64,000 bases of DNA from Streptomyces puniciscabiei (GCF_006715785.1 NZ_VFNX01000001.1:1378501-1442500), one strand, 5' to 3'; positions 1 through 9,136 are shown, numbered from the stretch's first letter. Numbers and translations: made by a program. The notes: generated by a model not told the origin, from the letters alone.

Positions 1-140
1 TCGTGGCGCAACCATCGCCGGGCGATCCCCGCGGTGACGCAGGCCGGCCGCGGGCGGGCCTCCGATGACCTGGCGTGGGGGAGCCGAGTCGGGCAGTTCG
101 GGAGGACCGGCCGCGGCCGGGGCACGGGGAGCCGGGTGTG
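1..140. other. Gap before nsdA, no gene seen
   Basis: The first 140 bases hold no coding region I can support. They lie downstream of the minus-strand gene that ends at 141. In other Streptomyces an ammonium-transport/PII cluster lies beyond this point, but nothing of it is visible here. Confidence 0.5.
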
Positions 141-1619
141 TCAGACCGCCTCGGCGGTCTCCGGCAGGTCGACGGCGAGCTGATCGGTGAGGTCGACCAC
201 GGCGGCGAGGTCGCCGTAGTCCCGTACGGCCGTGTCGACCGTCTTTCGAATACGCGTGTTCACACGCTCGGAGCGGACCTTCCTGGCGATTTCCATGGCC
301 TGGGAGGCGTAGTTGGTGCTCTGCTCGGGCTCGCGCTGGAGCAGGTACACGGTGGCCATGCCGATCAGGTTCAGCGCGTACGACCGCTGGTGCTCGCTGT
401 CCTCGGAGAACTTCTCCACCGCCTTGCGCATCAGCGGCTCCGCGAGGGAGGCGTAGGTGGGGCTGCGGCCGGCGACATAGGCGAGGTCGCGGAAGGAGTG
501 GGAGTTCTCGCCGTACAGCTCGGCCTCGGAGAAGAAGCGGATCCAGTCGGGGTCCGGCTCGTCCCACTCGTCGGCCTCGGCGAAGGTGTCCTCGGCCATG
601 CGGACCGCGCGCTTGGTCTTGCCGGGCTGGCCCATGTTGGCGTATGCGCGGGCCTCCATCGCATACAGCATGGACTGGGTGCGCGGGCTCGCGCAGTCAC
701 GGCTGCCGTACTGGGCGAGGTGGATCAGCTCCAGGGCGTCGTCGGGCCGGCCGAGGTGGATCATCTGGCGGCTCATGCTGGAGAGGATGTAGGAGCCGAG
801 CGGCTTGTCGCCAGCCTCCTTGGCCGCGTGCAGGGCGAGGACGAAGTACTTCTGCGCGGTGGGCTGCAGGCCCACGTCGTACGACATCCAGCCCGCCAGC
901 TCCGCCAGTTCCGCGGCGACCTTGAAGAGCCTGCGGGTGGTGGCCTCGGGCTGGGGTTCCTGGAGCAGGTCGGTGACCTCGTGCAGCTGGCCGACGACCG
1001 CCTTGCGGCGCAGGCCGCCGCCGCACTGGGCGTCCCACTGGCGGAACATGCGCGTGGTGGACTCCAGCAGGTCCAGCTCCGGCTTGGACAGCCGGCCGGG
1101 CCTGCGGAGGTCGAGGACGGGCTCGGGCGCGGCGGGGACCGGCGAGGCGGGGCTCGGGACCAGCCAGCGCTGCATGGGCTCGATGAGGGAGGGGCCGGCG
1201 GACAGCGCGAGGGAGGTGCCGAGGAAGCCGCGCCGGGCGAGCATCAGGTCGCTGCGCGAGAACTCGCTGAGCAGGGCGACCGTCTGCGGGGCCGTCCACG
1301 GCAGGTCGACACCGGACGCGGAGGGTGACTGGCGGGCGGCGCGCAGGCCCAGGTCCTCGATGGAGACCACGCAGCCGAAGCGCTCGGAGAACAGCTCCGA
1401 GAGGATGCGCGGGATCGGCTCGCGCGGGTTCTCCCCGTCCAGCCACCGGCGCACGCGCGAGGTGTCGGTGGAGATGTGGTTGGCGCCCAGCTGGCGGGCC
1501 CGGCGGTTCACCTGGCGGGCCAGCTCGCCCTTGGACCAGCCGCTGCGCACGAACCACGAGCCGAGCAGCTCATTGGGGCGCTTGTCAGCGTTCGCCCCGC
1601 TACCGCCGTTGCCGCTCAC
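141..1619 (-). CDS. nsdA: NsdA-like TPR regulator of differentiation and antibiotic production
   Basis: A 492-residue protein read from GTG at 1619, which has a purine-rich AGGGATGGGGG about 8 bases upstream; an upstream ATG at 1697 adds 26 residues of low-quality Arg/Gly sequence. Residues about 18-90 resemble an HTH-type DNA-binding region (SWFVRSGWSKGELARQVNRR, then RRWLDGENPREP). A short hydrophobic stretch follows an RR pair (RRGFLGTSLALSAG, about 129-142). The C-terminal half consists of TPR-like helices. NsdA of S. coelicolor (SCO5582) is a known negative regulator of sporulation and antibiotic production, and its position beside ftsY fits. Function is inferred from family and synteny; no DNA target is visible. 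Confidence 0.85.
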   Translation of the reverse strand: MSGNGGSGANADKRPNELLGSWFVRSGWSKGELARQVNRRARQLGANHISTDTSRVRRWLDGENPREPIPRILSELFSERFGCVVSIEDLGLRAARQSPSASGVDLPWTAPQTVALLSEFSRSDLMLARRGFLGTSLALSAGPSLIEPMQRWLVPSPASPVPAAPEPVLDLRRPGRLSKPELDLLESTTRMFRQWDAQCGGGLRRKAVVGQLHEVTDLLQEPQPEATTRRLFKVAAELAELAGWMSYDVGLQPTAQKYFVLALHAAKEAGDKPLGSYILSSMSRQMIHLGRPDDALELIHLAQYGSRDCASPRTQSMLYAMEARAYANMGQPGKTKRAVRMAEDTFAEADEWDEPDPDWIRFFSEAELYGENSHSFRDLAYVAGRSPTYASLAEPLMRKAVEKFSEDSEHQRSYALNLIGMATVYLLQREPEQSTNYASQAMEIARKVRSERVNTRIRKTVDTAVRDYGDLAAVVDLTDQLAVDLPETAEAV

Positions 1620-2109
1620 TGGAACGCCCCCATCCCTGAGACCACGTGTCGCCCTTGCGACCCCCGGTCGCCCCGGAGGGAGACCGCCACGCGCCAAGCC
1701 TTATCAGAATGCCGGTAAATACGGCCTCTTGTCCGCCGGTTCTCACCCTTCGAACGAGCTGACGACTCGCCTCCGGCATACCCAACCGTGCATATGCCGT
1801 TCTGACTCGCACACTCACAGTAATCCTACGATCACCCGCTCAGCCACGGGGATCCCGGAAACGCCACCATTCGCCACCCCTTCGAATGAACTCACGGTGG
1901 GTCGTACGCGATTCACTTGACATAGGACAGCCGGAAGTGGGCGGAGTGATGCACCTGGGGGCGTGAATACCCCGATGCGCCACCCGCTGCACCTCAACGC
2001 GCCACCTTGGCCTCGGGTCGAGCAGGGAAGGCGGAGCCGTAGCGTTACGTTCCGCTTCCGTCTCGTTCCGTGTCGTAACCACCGGCGCGCAGGACCCGTT
2101 GGAGGGGGC
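1620..2109. other. Divergent intergenic region nsdA / prim-pol-like gene
   Basis: About 490 bases with no supported gene, lower in GC than the flanks, especially 1700-1960. It must hold the outward promoters of both neighbours. A TTGACA hexamer lies at 1917-1922 on the plus strand but no good -10 follows at the right spacing, so I do not call a promoter. Confidence 0.5.
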
Positions 2110-2772
2110 ATGGGCTTCACGATCGGCGGCATTCGCGAGATCCGCTCCGGCACGCGCCGGCGCGGCCGTTCGTCGGAGTGCACCGCCGTCGCCGAGTTCA
2201 CCGGGCTGTGGGGCTGGGACGTGGTGCCGGGAGCGCGGGCCGCGGCGGGCGTCTGCAGCTGCGGACACGCCGACTGCCCGGCGCCGGGCGCGCATCCGCT
2301 GGACTTCGCGCCCGTGGTGCCGGCCGGGGCCACCCTGGACGAGGCGAGCAAGGCCTGGTCGGAGTTCCCGGGCGCCGCGGTGCTGCTGCCGGTGGGCCAG
2401 GCGTTCGACGTGGTCGAGGTGTCGGAGGCCGCCGGCCGCCGCGCCCTGGTCCGCCTGGAGCGGATGGGACTCCCCCTCGGCCCGGTGACCGCGACCCCCG
2501 ACGGCCGCGCCCACTTCTTCGTCGCGCCCGGCGCCGCCGCCGAGCTGCCCCGGCTGCTCTACCGCATGGGCTGGGACGACCCCTCGGCCCTGGACCTGCG
2601 CGGCCTCGGCCCCGGTACGCACATCACCGCGCCGCCCTCCGACCGCGGCGGCCTGGGCCCGGTGCGCTGGCTGCGCCCACCCGCGCTGGACGCGGCGACC
2701 CGGCCCCCGGCGGCACGTCTGCTGCTGGGGACGCTGGCGTACGTCGCGCATCGATCGCGGGCGCGGGCGTGA
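2110..2772 (+). CDS. Bifunctional primase/polymerase N-terminal-like protein
   Basis: A 220-residue protein starting at ATG 2110 behind a strong GGAGGGGG (2101-2108). It matches the N-terminal prim-pol fold found in plasmid and phage replication proteins and in many stand-alone Streptomyces proteins: a WGWDVVPG segment, then a Cys/His cluster (C49, C51, H53, C56, H62 in CSCGHADCPAPGAHPL), then GRAHFFV and a LDLRGLGPGTHITAPPS segment near the C-terminus. There is no helicase domain, so it is probably not a full replication primase. The gene is single and ends at a bidirectional terminator facing ftsY. Its cellular role is unknown. Confidence 0.75.
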   Translation: MGFTIGGIREIRSGTRRRGRSSECTAVAEFTGLWGWDVVPGARAAAGVCSCGHADCPAPGAHPLDFAPVVPAGATLDEASKAWSEFPGAAVLLPVGQAFDVVEVSEAAGRRALVRLERMGLPLGPVTATPDGRAHFFVAPGAAAELPRLLYRMGWDDPSALDLRGLGPGTHITAPPSDRGGLGPVRWLRPPALDAATRPPAARLLLGTLAYVAHRSRARA

Positions 2773-2799
2773 TCAGTCGCACGCGCGCCGAGTAGGACG

Positions 2800-2838
2800 A
2801 AGCGCCCGTCCCCAACTGCACCTTGGGAGCGGGCGCTT
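2800..2838. terminator. Bidirectional hairpin between prim-pol-like gene and ftsY
   Basis: Arms AAGCGCCCG (2800-2808) and CGGGCGCTT (2830-2838) pair perfectly, with an inner CCCAA/TTGGG pairing around a short loop. It lies between two convergent genes. Confidence 0.8.
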
Positions 2839-2863
2839 CTCGCAGACCCGGTGAGTACTGCCC

Positions 2864-4078
2864 TCAGTCACCGATCAAGGCATCCACGAACGCCTCCGGC
2901 TCGAACGGCGCCAGATCATCCGCACCCTCGCCCAGTCCGACCAGCTTCACCGGCACGCCCAGCTCGCGCTGGACCGCGACGACGATGCCGCCCTTGGCCG
3001 TGCCGTCCAGCTTGGTCAGCACGATGCCGGTGATGTCCACGACCTCCGCGAAGACGCGGGCCTGCACCAGGCCGTTCTGGCCGGTGGTGGCGTCCAGGAC
3101 CAGCAGCACCTCGTCGAGCGGCGCGTGCTTCTCCACGACCCGCTTGACCTTGCCGAGCTCGTCCATGAGCCCGGTCTTGGTGTGCAGGCGGCCGGCGGTG
3201 TCGATGAGGACGACGTCGACCCCCATCTCCTTGCCTTCCTTGACCGCGTCGAAGGCGACGGAAGCGGGGTCGCCGGCCTCCGGGCCGCGCACGGTGTAGG
3301 CGCCGACCCGCTCGCCCCAGGTCTGCAGCTGGTCGGCGGCGGCGGCGCGGAAGGTGTCGGCGGCGCCCAGGACGACGGTGCGGCCGTCGGCCACGAGCAC
3401 GCGCGCGAGCTTGCCGGTGGTGGTGGTCTTGCCGGTGCCGTTGACGCCGACGACCATCACGATGCCGGGCTTGCGGTCCTCCGGCTCGGTCTTGACCGTG
3501 CGGTCGAAGTCCGTACCGACGACCTTGAGCAGTTCCTCGCGCAGCAGGCCGCGCAGCTCCTGCGGGGTGCGGGTGCCGAGCACCTTCACGCGCTCGCGCA
3601 GGCTCTCGACCAGCTCCTGGGTGGGCTGTACGCCGACGTCGGCGGTGAGCAGCGTGTCCTCGATCTCCTCCCAGGTCTCGTCGTCCAGGTGCTCGCGCGA
3701 GAGCAGCGTGAGCAGGCCCTTGCCGAGGGCGTTCTGGGAGCGGGACAGGCGGGCGCGCAGGCGGACCAGCCGGCCTGCGGTGGGCTCCGGGATCTCGAGC
3801 TCGGGCGCCTTTTCAAGGGTGGGGACGGCAGGGGGCTCCTCCACCGCGACCGGTGCGGGGCCGCCGGGGAGGTCCACCTCCTCGATGGTCCGGCGCGGTT
3901 CTTCGCGCGGTGTCTCGGCCTCTTCGCCGATGTGCGGCTCGGCCGGGGGCGCGGTGATGTCGGGCGCCTTCGGGGGCGGCGGAGGCAGCGGCTTCTTGCG
4001 CCGGGTGCCCACCACCAGCCCGCCGAGCGCCGCGAGCACGACGACGGCGATGACTACAGCAAGGATGACGGTTTCCAT
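2864..4078 (-). CDS. ftsY: Signal recognition particle receptor FtsY
   Basis: A 404-residue SRP receptor that docks the SRP-ribosome complex at the membrane. The start is ATG 4078 (METVILAVV). The N-terminus has one membrane segment (about 4-24), then an acidic/proline linker to about 105, the helical N domain, and the G domain. G motifs are clear: GVNGTGKTT (211-219), DTAGRLHT (293-300), TKLDGTAKGG (355-364). The membrane anchor at the N-terminus is typical of Actinobacteria, unlike the soluble E. coli A domain. The gene converges on the terminator at 2800-2838 and diverges from the permease at 4248. Confidence 0.97.
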   Translation of the reverse strand: METVILAVVIAVVVLAALGGLVVGTRRKKPLPPPPPKAPDITAPPAEPHIGEEAETPREEPRRTIEEVDLPGGPAPVAVEEPPAVPTLEKAPELEIPEPTAGRLVRLRARLSRSQNALGKGLLTLLSREHLDDETWEEIEDTLLTADVGVQPTQELVESLRERVKVLGTRTPQELRGLLREELLKVVGTDFDRTVKTEPEDRKPGIVMVVGVNGTGKTTTTGKLARVLVADGRTVVLGAADTFRAAAADQLQTWGERVGAYTVRGPEAGDPASVAFDAVKEGKEMGVDVVLIDTAGRLHTKTGLMDELGKVKRVVEKHAPLDEVLLVLDATTGQNGLVQARVFAEVVDITGIVLTKLDGTAKGGIVVAVQRELGVPVKLVGLGEGADDLAPFEPEAFVDALIGD

Positions 4079-4247
4079 AACGGGTCCAGTATCAGCCATG
4101 GGGTACAGCGGGAGCCTGTTTGTGGCTTCCTCCGAGAGACAAACGCCACTTATTACTAGGACTCGGAGCAAAGTACGATGGTGGCGGCCCTGTCGACGCG
4201 CGTAGAGTCCGACAGTCCCCGTCCCCCCACGTCTGGTGCCCTTTTTC

Positions 4248-5717
4248 ATGAGCAAAACCGTCGAGACCGAAGGCGCTCTCGAGACCCGAGGTATCGAGCA
4301 GGTCCCGGATCACGAACGCACCGCGAAGACCCGTGAGCTGTTCCCCACCTGGGTCGGCGCCAACATCAGCGTGCTGCTGCTGACCATGGGCGCGAGCCTC
4401 GTCGTGGCGTACCACCTGGACATCTGGCAGGCCCTCGTCGTCGCGGTGGCGGCGCCGGTCGTGTCGTACGGCCTGGTCGGTCTGATCGGCATCGCGGGCA
4501 AGCGCGGTGGCGCGCCGGGCATGGCGCTCTCTCGCGCGGTCTTCGGCCAGCGCGGCAACCTGCTGCCCGGCTCGCTGATCTGGGTCGCCCGCTGGGGCTG
4601 GGAGACGATCAACGCGGTCACCGGCGCCTACGCGATGCTCACCATCCTGGACATCCTGTTCGGCATCAGGGCGAACAGCGTGCTGGACATGGTGACGCTG
4701 CTGGTGTTCGTCGTGGCGACCTTCGCGATCTCCGGGCTCGGGATCAACGCCGTGCAGAAGTGCAACAAGTACGCGACCTATTTCTTCGGCGTCTTCTCGG
4801 TGCTGGTCCTGGTCTACCTGGTCGCGAACACGAACTGGTCGAAGGTGCTGCACCACGGCGGCGGCTCCACGGCCGCGGTGATCACCGGTGTCGGCATGAT
4901 CGCGGCGGGCGGTGTCAGCTGGATCCCGACGGCACCGGACTTCACCCGCTACCTGCCGCGCACGGCGTCCTCGAAGGCGATCGTGGGGACGGCGGTGGGC
5001 GGCGCCGGCATCGTCGTGCTGCCCATGGTCCTCATGGGCGCGGTGATGGCGGTCTCCACGCCGGACCTGGCCTCGGCGACCGACCCGGTGTCCTTCCTCG
5101 GCGAGATCCTGCCGACGTGGATCGCGGTGCCGTACCTGTTCATCGCGCTGATCGGCATGCTGCTGATCAACTCGATGTCGATGTACTCGGCGGGCTTCAC
5201 CGCGCAGACCCTCGGCTTCAAGGTGCCGCGGCACTGGGCGGTCTCGGTGAACGCCGTGATCTCGCTGGTCTTCGGCGGTGTGCTGATGCTGGTGGCGACG
5301 AGCTTCATGGGCTCCTTCATCGCCTTCCTGTCGCTGCTGGCGGTCGCCTTCTCCGCCTGGGTCGGCGTCTTCGGCGCGGACATGCTGCGCCGCACCGAGT
5401 ACGACGGCCGCGCCATGACGGACACGACCCGCACCAGCGCCTACTGGTACAAGGGCGGCTTCTCCCCCGCGGCCGTGGCCGCCTGGGCGATCGGCCTGGG
5501 GTCGGGCCTGATGTTCACGACCTCGGACTGGTTCACCGGCCCGCTCGCGAAGAACAACGTCATCGGCGAGTACGGCCTCGGCTGGGTCGCCACGATCGTG
5601 ATCTCGGGCCTGCTGTACCTGGCGCTGCCGAAGCCGGCGGTGACCGGGCCGGCGGAGGCCACCGAGGCGGCGCAGGTCACCGAGCCGGCCGAGGAGCGCG
5701 CGACCGCCGACGCCTGA
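4248..5717 (+). CDS. NCS1-family cytosine/purine permease (CodB-like)
   Basis: A 489-residue polytopic membrane protein with about 12 hydrophobic segments, consistent with nucleobase:cation symporter-1 transporters. Typical features are the N-terminal ELFPTWVGANIS segment, GKRGGAPGMALSRAVFG and the PTAPDFTRYLPR motif. The start is either ATG 4248 (MSKTVETEG) or ATG 4236; no strong ribosome-binding site precedes either, so translation may be leaderless or weak. Substrate cannot be fixed from sequence: cytosine, purines, allantoin and thiamine precursors are all used in the family. No deaminase gene lies alongside. Confidence 0.85.
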   Translation: MSKTVETEGALETRGIEQVPDHERTAKTRELFPTWVGANISVLLLTMGASLVVAYHLDIWQALVVAVAAPVVSYGLVGLIGIAGKRGGAPGMALSRAVFGQRGNLLPGSLIWVARWGWETINAVTGAYAMLTILDILFGIRANSVLDMVTLLVFVVATFAISGLGINAVQKCNKYATYFFGVFSVLVLVYLVANTNWSKVLHHGGGSTAAVITGVGMIAAGGVSWIPTAPDFTRYLPRTASSKAIVGTAVGGAGIVVLPMVLMGAVMAVSTPDLASATDPVSFLGEILPTWIAVPYLFIALIGMLLINSMSMYSAGFTAQTLGFKVPRHWAVSVNAVISLVFGGVLMLVATSFMGSFIAFLSLLAVAFSAWVGVFGADMLRRTEYDGRAMTDTTRTSAYWYKGGFSPAAVAAWAIGLGSGLMFTTSDWFTGPLAKNNVIGEYGLGWVATIVISGLLYLALPKPAVTGPAEATEAAQVTEPAEERATADA

Positions 5718-5723
5718 CGCGCG

Positions 5724-5924
5724 TCAGCCCGAGCGACCGCTCTTGTGCAGGGCGGCGCTCGCCCGGAAACGGAGGCGGGAGCAGCGGTCCCGGGTCTCCC
5801 GGTCGGCGTCGTCGGGGCAGCAGCAGTGGCCGGCCAGCCACCGCAGGTCGTCCGGGTCGAGCCACAGCGCGACCCGGCCGCGCTCCGCCTCGGCCCCCGG
5901 ATCCGTGGGTACGGCTTCGCTCAT
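5724..5924 (-). CDS. Small conserved hypothetical protein, 66 aa
   Basis: The protein runs from ATG 5924 (MSEAVPTDPG) to 5724, only 7 bases from the convergent permease stop. It has a central WLDPDDLRWLAGHCCCPDDADRE segment with three adjacent cysteines and a basic C-terminus. Third-position GC supports this frame rather than the overlapping alternatives. I do not recognise a domain; the Cys triplet could bind metal, but that is a guess. Confidence 0.65.
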   Translation of the reverse strand: MSEAVPTDPGAEAERGRVALWLDPDDLRWLAGHCCCPDDADRETRDRCSRLRFRASAALHKSGRSG

Positions 5925-6016
5925 CCCGCGACCCTACCCTCCTCCTCACCATGGCCATCTGACGCTGCGTCAGCTACCGTCCCCCTCCACCGCATCGCAC
6001 CGGAGGGGGACTTCCC

Positions 6017-6988
6017 ATGCCCGTCACGGTCGTCCGTTTCAACCTCGTCGCGCCCGGCGCCGCCCCCGCCGCCCTCGCCGCCCGTTACCGGGCCGCCCTG
6101 GAGATGGCCGCGTACGCGGACGAGCACGGGATCAGCACCGTGCAGACCGAGGAGCACCACGGCGCCGACAACAACTGGCTGCCGTCGCCGTTCGCCTTCG
6201 CGGGCGCGGTGTTCGGGGCGACCCGCCGGATCGCGGTGACCGTCTCGGCGGTGATCGGCCCGCTGCACGACCCGCTGCGGCTGGCCGAGGAGATCGCCGT
6301 ACTGGACCTGCTGAGCGGCGGACGGCTGGTGACGGTGGCCGGGATCGGCTACCGGCCCGAGGAGTACGCCCTGTTCGGCGTCGACTACACACGCCGGGGC
6401 CGGCTCCAGGACGAGGTGCTGGAGACGCTCCTGAAGGCGTGGTCCGGCGAGGCGTTCGCGTACCGGGGCCGGACGGTACGGCTCACCCCGCGCCCGTACA
6501 CCGACCCGCATCCCCTCCTGCTGGTCGGGGGCTCCTCCAGGGCCGCCGCCCGCCGGGCCGCCCGCCTCGGCCTGCCGTTCTTCCCGAGCGCGCACCTGCC
6601 GGAGCTGGAGTCCTACTACAAGGAGAAGCTCACCGAGTACGGCACCGAGGGCTGGGTCATGATGCCCGCGGCCGAGACGCCCCTGCTGCACCTCGCCGAG
6701 GACCCGGACCGGGCTTGGGCCCGGTACGGCGAGCACTTCCTGCACGAGGCGCGGACCTACGCCTCCTGGCAGTCGGGCGAGATCAGCTCGGCGGTGAAGT
6801 CGGCGGCCACGACGGTGGAGCAGCTGCGCGCGGAGGGCGTGTACCGCGTCCTCACGCCGGAGGAGTGCGTGGCACTGGGTGCCGACAGTCTCGTACTGCA
6901 CCCGCTGGTGGGAGGTATGCCGCTGGAGGAGGGGTGGCGGAGCCTGCGGCTGTTCGCGGAGCGGGTGATTCCGGCACTGGGCGACTGA
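6017..6988 (+). CDS. Luciferase-like (LLM class) flavin-dependent oxidoreductase
   Basis: A 323-residue TIM-barrel flavoprotein of the bacterial luciferase-like monooxygenase superfamily. ATG 6017 follows GGAGGGGGAC. Visible family features are the N-terminal EMAAYADEHGISTVQTEEHHG segment (residues about 34-54, with the EHH pair near the active site), LAEEIAVLDLLSGGRLV, and LLVGGSSRAAARRAARLGL. It may use FMN/NADH or F420; the sequence does not decide. Streptomyces has many paralogues and neighbours give no pathway clue. A cofC gene for F420 synthesis is present at 42966 but is not linked. Confidence 0.85.
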   Translation: MPVTVVRFNLVAPGAAPAALAARYRAALEMAAYADEHGISTVQTEEHHGADNNWLPSPFAFAGAVFGATRRIAVTVSAVIGPLHDPLRLAEEIAVLDLLSGGRLVTVAGIGYRPEEYALFGVDYTRRGRLQDEVLETLLKAWSGEAFAYRGRTVRLTPRPYTDPHPLLLVGGSSRAAARRAARLGLPFFPSAHLPELESYYKEKLTEYGTEGWVMMPAAETPLLHLAEDPDRAWARYGEHFLHEARTYASWQSGEISSAVKSAATTVEQLRAEGVYRVLTPEECVALGADSLVLHPLVGGMPLEEGWRSLRLFAERVIPALGD

Positions 6989-7042
6989 GTTGCGGCGCCT
7001 GTCCGGTGGCCCGGGCGGGTCCGGCGGTGCTGCACTGGGACC

Positions 7043-7402
7043 GTGAGTCTGAGTGTGGATGTGGTCGTCCGCGGGCCGAACGGCGAGTTCGATGTGCTCG
7101 ACGTGCCCGAGGGGTGCAATGACTCGGCAGGGTTCGAGTCCTGGCGGTGGAAGGTGTGGGGATCGGAGGTGGTGCGCTCGCTGGGCGCCCGCTACCTTCC
7201 CCTGCTCGACGGCGACTGGATGGAGGTCCCGACCGAGGAGCTCCCCCGGTTCCTGGAGGAGATCGCCCTGTTGCGCACCCACCTGGACATGATCTGCGCG
7301 GCGCTCGGGGAGCATCCGTACGGGATCGAGAGCCGCCTGGACAACATCGAGGCGGCGACGCTACGGGCCCAGCGGCTCGGAGCCCGCGTTCTCGTCTGGT
7401 GA
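7043..7402 (+). CDS. Hypothetical protein, 119 aa
   Basis: GTG start at 7043, 54 bases after the oxidoreductase stop, possibly co-transcribed. The sequence contains SWRWKVWGSEVVRSLG, then LLDGDWMEVPTEELPRFLEEI, with no signal peptide or membrane segment. I do not recognise a family. It resembles small single-domain proteins found near nucleic-acid or immunity genes, but nothing here supports that. A strong terminator follows 18 bases after the stop. Confidence 0.65.
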   Translation: MSLSVDVVVRGPNGEFDVLDVPEGCNDSAGFESWRWKVWGSEVVRSLGARYLPLLDGDWMEVPTEELPRFLEEIALLRTHLDMICAALGEHPYGIESRLDNIEAATLRAQRLGARVLVW

Positions 7403-7420
7403 CCGTCGCGTACGACACCG

Positions 7421-7457
7421 CCGCCCCCGCACCGGGCAGTGGCCGGTGCGGGGGCGG
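7421..7457. terminator. Strong 15-bp hairpin terminator
   Basis: Perfect arms CCGCCCCCGCACCGG (7421-7435) and CCGGTGCGGGGGCGG (7443-7457) with a 7-base loop, between the plus-strand hypothetical (ends 7402) and the minus-strand glcP (ends 7520). Confidence 0.9.
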
Positions 7458-7519
7458 CGGAAGGTACGAGGAGAGGGGCAGCGGGGACTTGGCCCTTCTC
7501 CCCGAGTTCACGGGGCTGG

Positions 7520-8938
7520 TCAGCCCATTTCCTCCAGCGTCTTGCCCTTCGTCTCCTTGACGAACTTCAGGACGAACGGGATGGAGAGCGCGGCGAAGAC
7601 CGTGTAGATCACGTAGGTGCCGGACAGGTTCCAGTCGGCCAGCGACGGGAAGCTCGCGGTGATGGCCCAGTTGGCGATCCACTGCGCGGAGGCGGCCACG
7701 CCCAGCGCGGCGGCGCGGATCTTGTTCGGGAACATCTCGCCGAGGAAGACCCAGACCACCACGCCCCAGGACAGGGCGAAGAAGAGGACGAAGATGTGCG
7801 CGGCGATCAGGGCGGTCCAGCCCTGGGTGCTCGGGAGCTTGCCGTCGACGAGGTGGTACGAGAACGCCCAGGCCTCCAGCGCCAGGCCGACGGCCATGCC
7901 GACCGAGCCGATGAGCGCGAGCGGCTTGCGGCCGACGCGGTCCACGAAGATCATCGCGATCACGGTGCCGATGATGTTGATGATCGACGTCGTGAAGGAG
8001 TAGAAGAACGAGTCCGTCGGGTCGACACCGACCGACTGCCACAGCGTCGAGGAGTAGTAGAACGCGACGTTGATGCCGACGAACTGCTGGAAGACCGACA
8101 GGCCGATACCGATCCAGACGATCGGCTTGAAGAAGAAGCCGCCGCCGAGCAGGTCCTTGAAGGTGGACTTGTGCTCGCTCTTCATCGCGTGCTCGATCTC
8201 GGCGACGCGGGCGTCCATGTCGACGTCCTTGCCCTCGACCTCAGCGAGGATCTCCTTGGCACGCTCGCGCTTGCCGACGGAGAGCAGGAAGCGCGGGGAC
8301 TCCGGGATCGCGAAGGACAGCATGCCGTAGAGGACGGCCGGGACGACCATGACGCCGAGCATGACCTGCCAGGCCTCCAGGCCCATCAGGTGACCGCGCT
8401 GGTTGCCGCCGGCGGCGTTGAGCAGGCCCCAGTTGACCAGCTGGGAGACGGCGATACCGACGACGATCGCGGCCTGCTGGAAGGAGCCGAGCCGGCCGCG
8501 GTAGGCGGGCGGGGCGACCTCGGCGATGTAGGCGGGGCCGATGACGGAGGCCATGCCGATGGCGAAGCCGCCGACGATGCGCCAGAAGGCGAGGTCCCAC
8601 AGGGCGAACGGGAGCGCGGAGCCGACGGCGCTGATCGTGAAGAGGACCGCGGCGATCTGCATGCAGCGGATACGGCCGATGCGGTCGGCTATGCGGCCGG
8701 CCGTCGCGGCGCCGACGGCGCAGCCGATCAGGGCGACGGCGATGACCTGGGCGAGGGCCGCGGAGCCGATGTCGTACTTGGTACGGATGGCCTCGACCGC
8801 GCCGTTGATCACGGAGCTGTCGTAACCGAAGAGGAAACCGCCCATGGCGGCAGCCGCCGCGATGAAGATGACGTGCCCGAGGTGCTCGGGTTGAGCCGTC
8901 CTGGCTCCTGACTGAGGTGCCTGCGTTGTGCTGGTCAC
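7520..8938 (-). CDS. glcP: Major glucose permease GlcP (MFS sugar porter)
   Basis: A 472-residue sugar:H+ symporter with 12 predicted membrane segments. Sugar-porter motifs are clear: GGFLFGYDSSVI in helix 1, GRIADRIGR, PESPRFLLSVGK before the central loop, DRVGRKPLALIG, and the C-terminal VKETKGKTLEEMG. GTG 8938 is the start, with GAGGAG a few bases upstream. From memory the sequence is very close to S. coelicolor GlcP (SCO5578), which supplies glucose to the Glk kinase for carbon repression. A promoter and palindromic operator lie just upstream (9009-9049), consistent with glucose-responsive control. Confidence 0.93.
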   Translation of the reverse strand: MTSTTQAPQSGARTAQPEHLGHVIFIAAAAAMGGFLFGYDSSVINGAVEAIRTKYDIGSAALAQVIAVALIGCAVGAATAGRIADRIGRIRCMQIAAVLFTISAVGSALPFALWDLAFWRIVGGFAIGMASVIGPAYIAEVAPPAYRGRLGSFQQAAIVVGIAVSQLVNWGLLNAAGGNQRGHLMGLEAWQVMLGVMVVPAVLYGMLSFAIPESPRFLLSVGKRERAKEILAEVEGKDVDMDARVAEIEHAMKSEHKSTFKDLLGGGFFFKPIVWIGIGLSVFQQFVGINVAFYYSSTLWQSVGVDPTDSFFYSFTTSIINIIGTVIAMIFVDRVGRKPLALIGSVGMAVGLALEAWAFSYHLVDGKLPSTQGWTALIAAHIFVLFFALSWGVVVWVFLGEMFPNKIRAAALGVAASAQWIANWAITASFPSLADWNLSGTYVIYTVFAALSIPFVLKFVKETKGKTLEEMG

Positions 8939-9008
8939 GTAAATCTCCTCGGGCCACGGCAACGCTGCCGGTGGGGGTGAGCCCTTACAGGTGAGACCTG
9001 AAGGTAAA

Positions 9009-9049
9009 TGCAACGTTGCAGAGACTATGCCTTCAAGTTTCGAAGTCAA
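9009..9049 (-). promoter_or_regulatory. glcP promoter with palindromic operator
   Basis: On the minus strand a TTGACT -35 (9049-9044) is followed after 16 bases by TAGTCT (9027-9022). The perfect 12-base palindrome TGCAACGTTGCA (9009-9020) lies where transcription should start. The central CG with flanking TGCAA resembles LacI-family operators, so a LacI-type repressor blocking initiation is the simplest reading. CTTCAAG repeats at 9031-9037 and 9052-9058, 21 bases apart, flank the -35. The regulator is not in the window. Confidence 0.65.
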
Positions 9050-9136
9050 TACTTCAAGGGCTGTGAGTTTTTCGATATGCCCGAGTGCTCTGTGTTCAGT
9101 TCTTGAACGCAGAGTCAGTTGATCTTGAACGGTTCG

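Noticed and set aside
1917-1950. TTGACA as a promoter for the prim-pol-like gene
   Set aside because: No acceptable -10 at 16-19 bases.
2149-2795. Overlapping frames inside the prim-pol-like gene
   Set aside because: Alternative frames are Arg/Ala/Pro-rich low-complexity products; the ATG 2110 frame has an ideal ribosome-binding site and Cys/His motif.
4079-4247. Possible purine riboswitch upstream of the permease
   Set aside because: No conserved three-way-junction sequence or characteristic loops could be recognised in 169 bases.
5677-5958. 93-codon minus-strand frame overlapping the 66-aa gene
   Set aside because: Arg/Pro-rich product in another frame, overlapping the permease 3' end; the 66-aa frame has better codon pattern.
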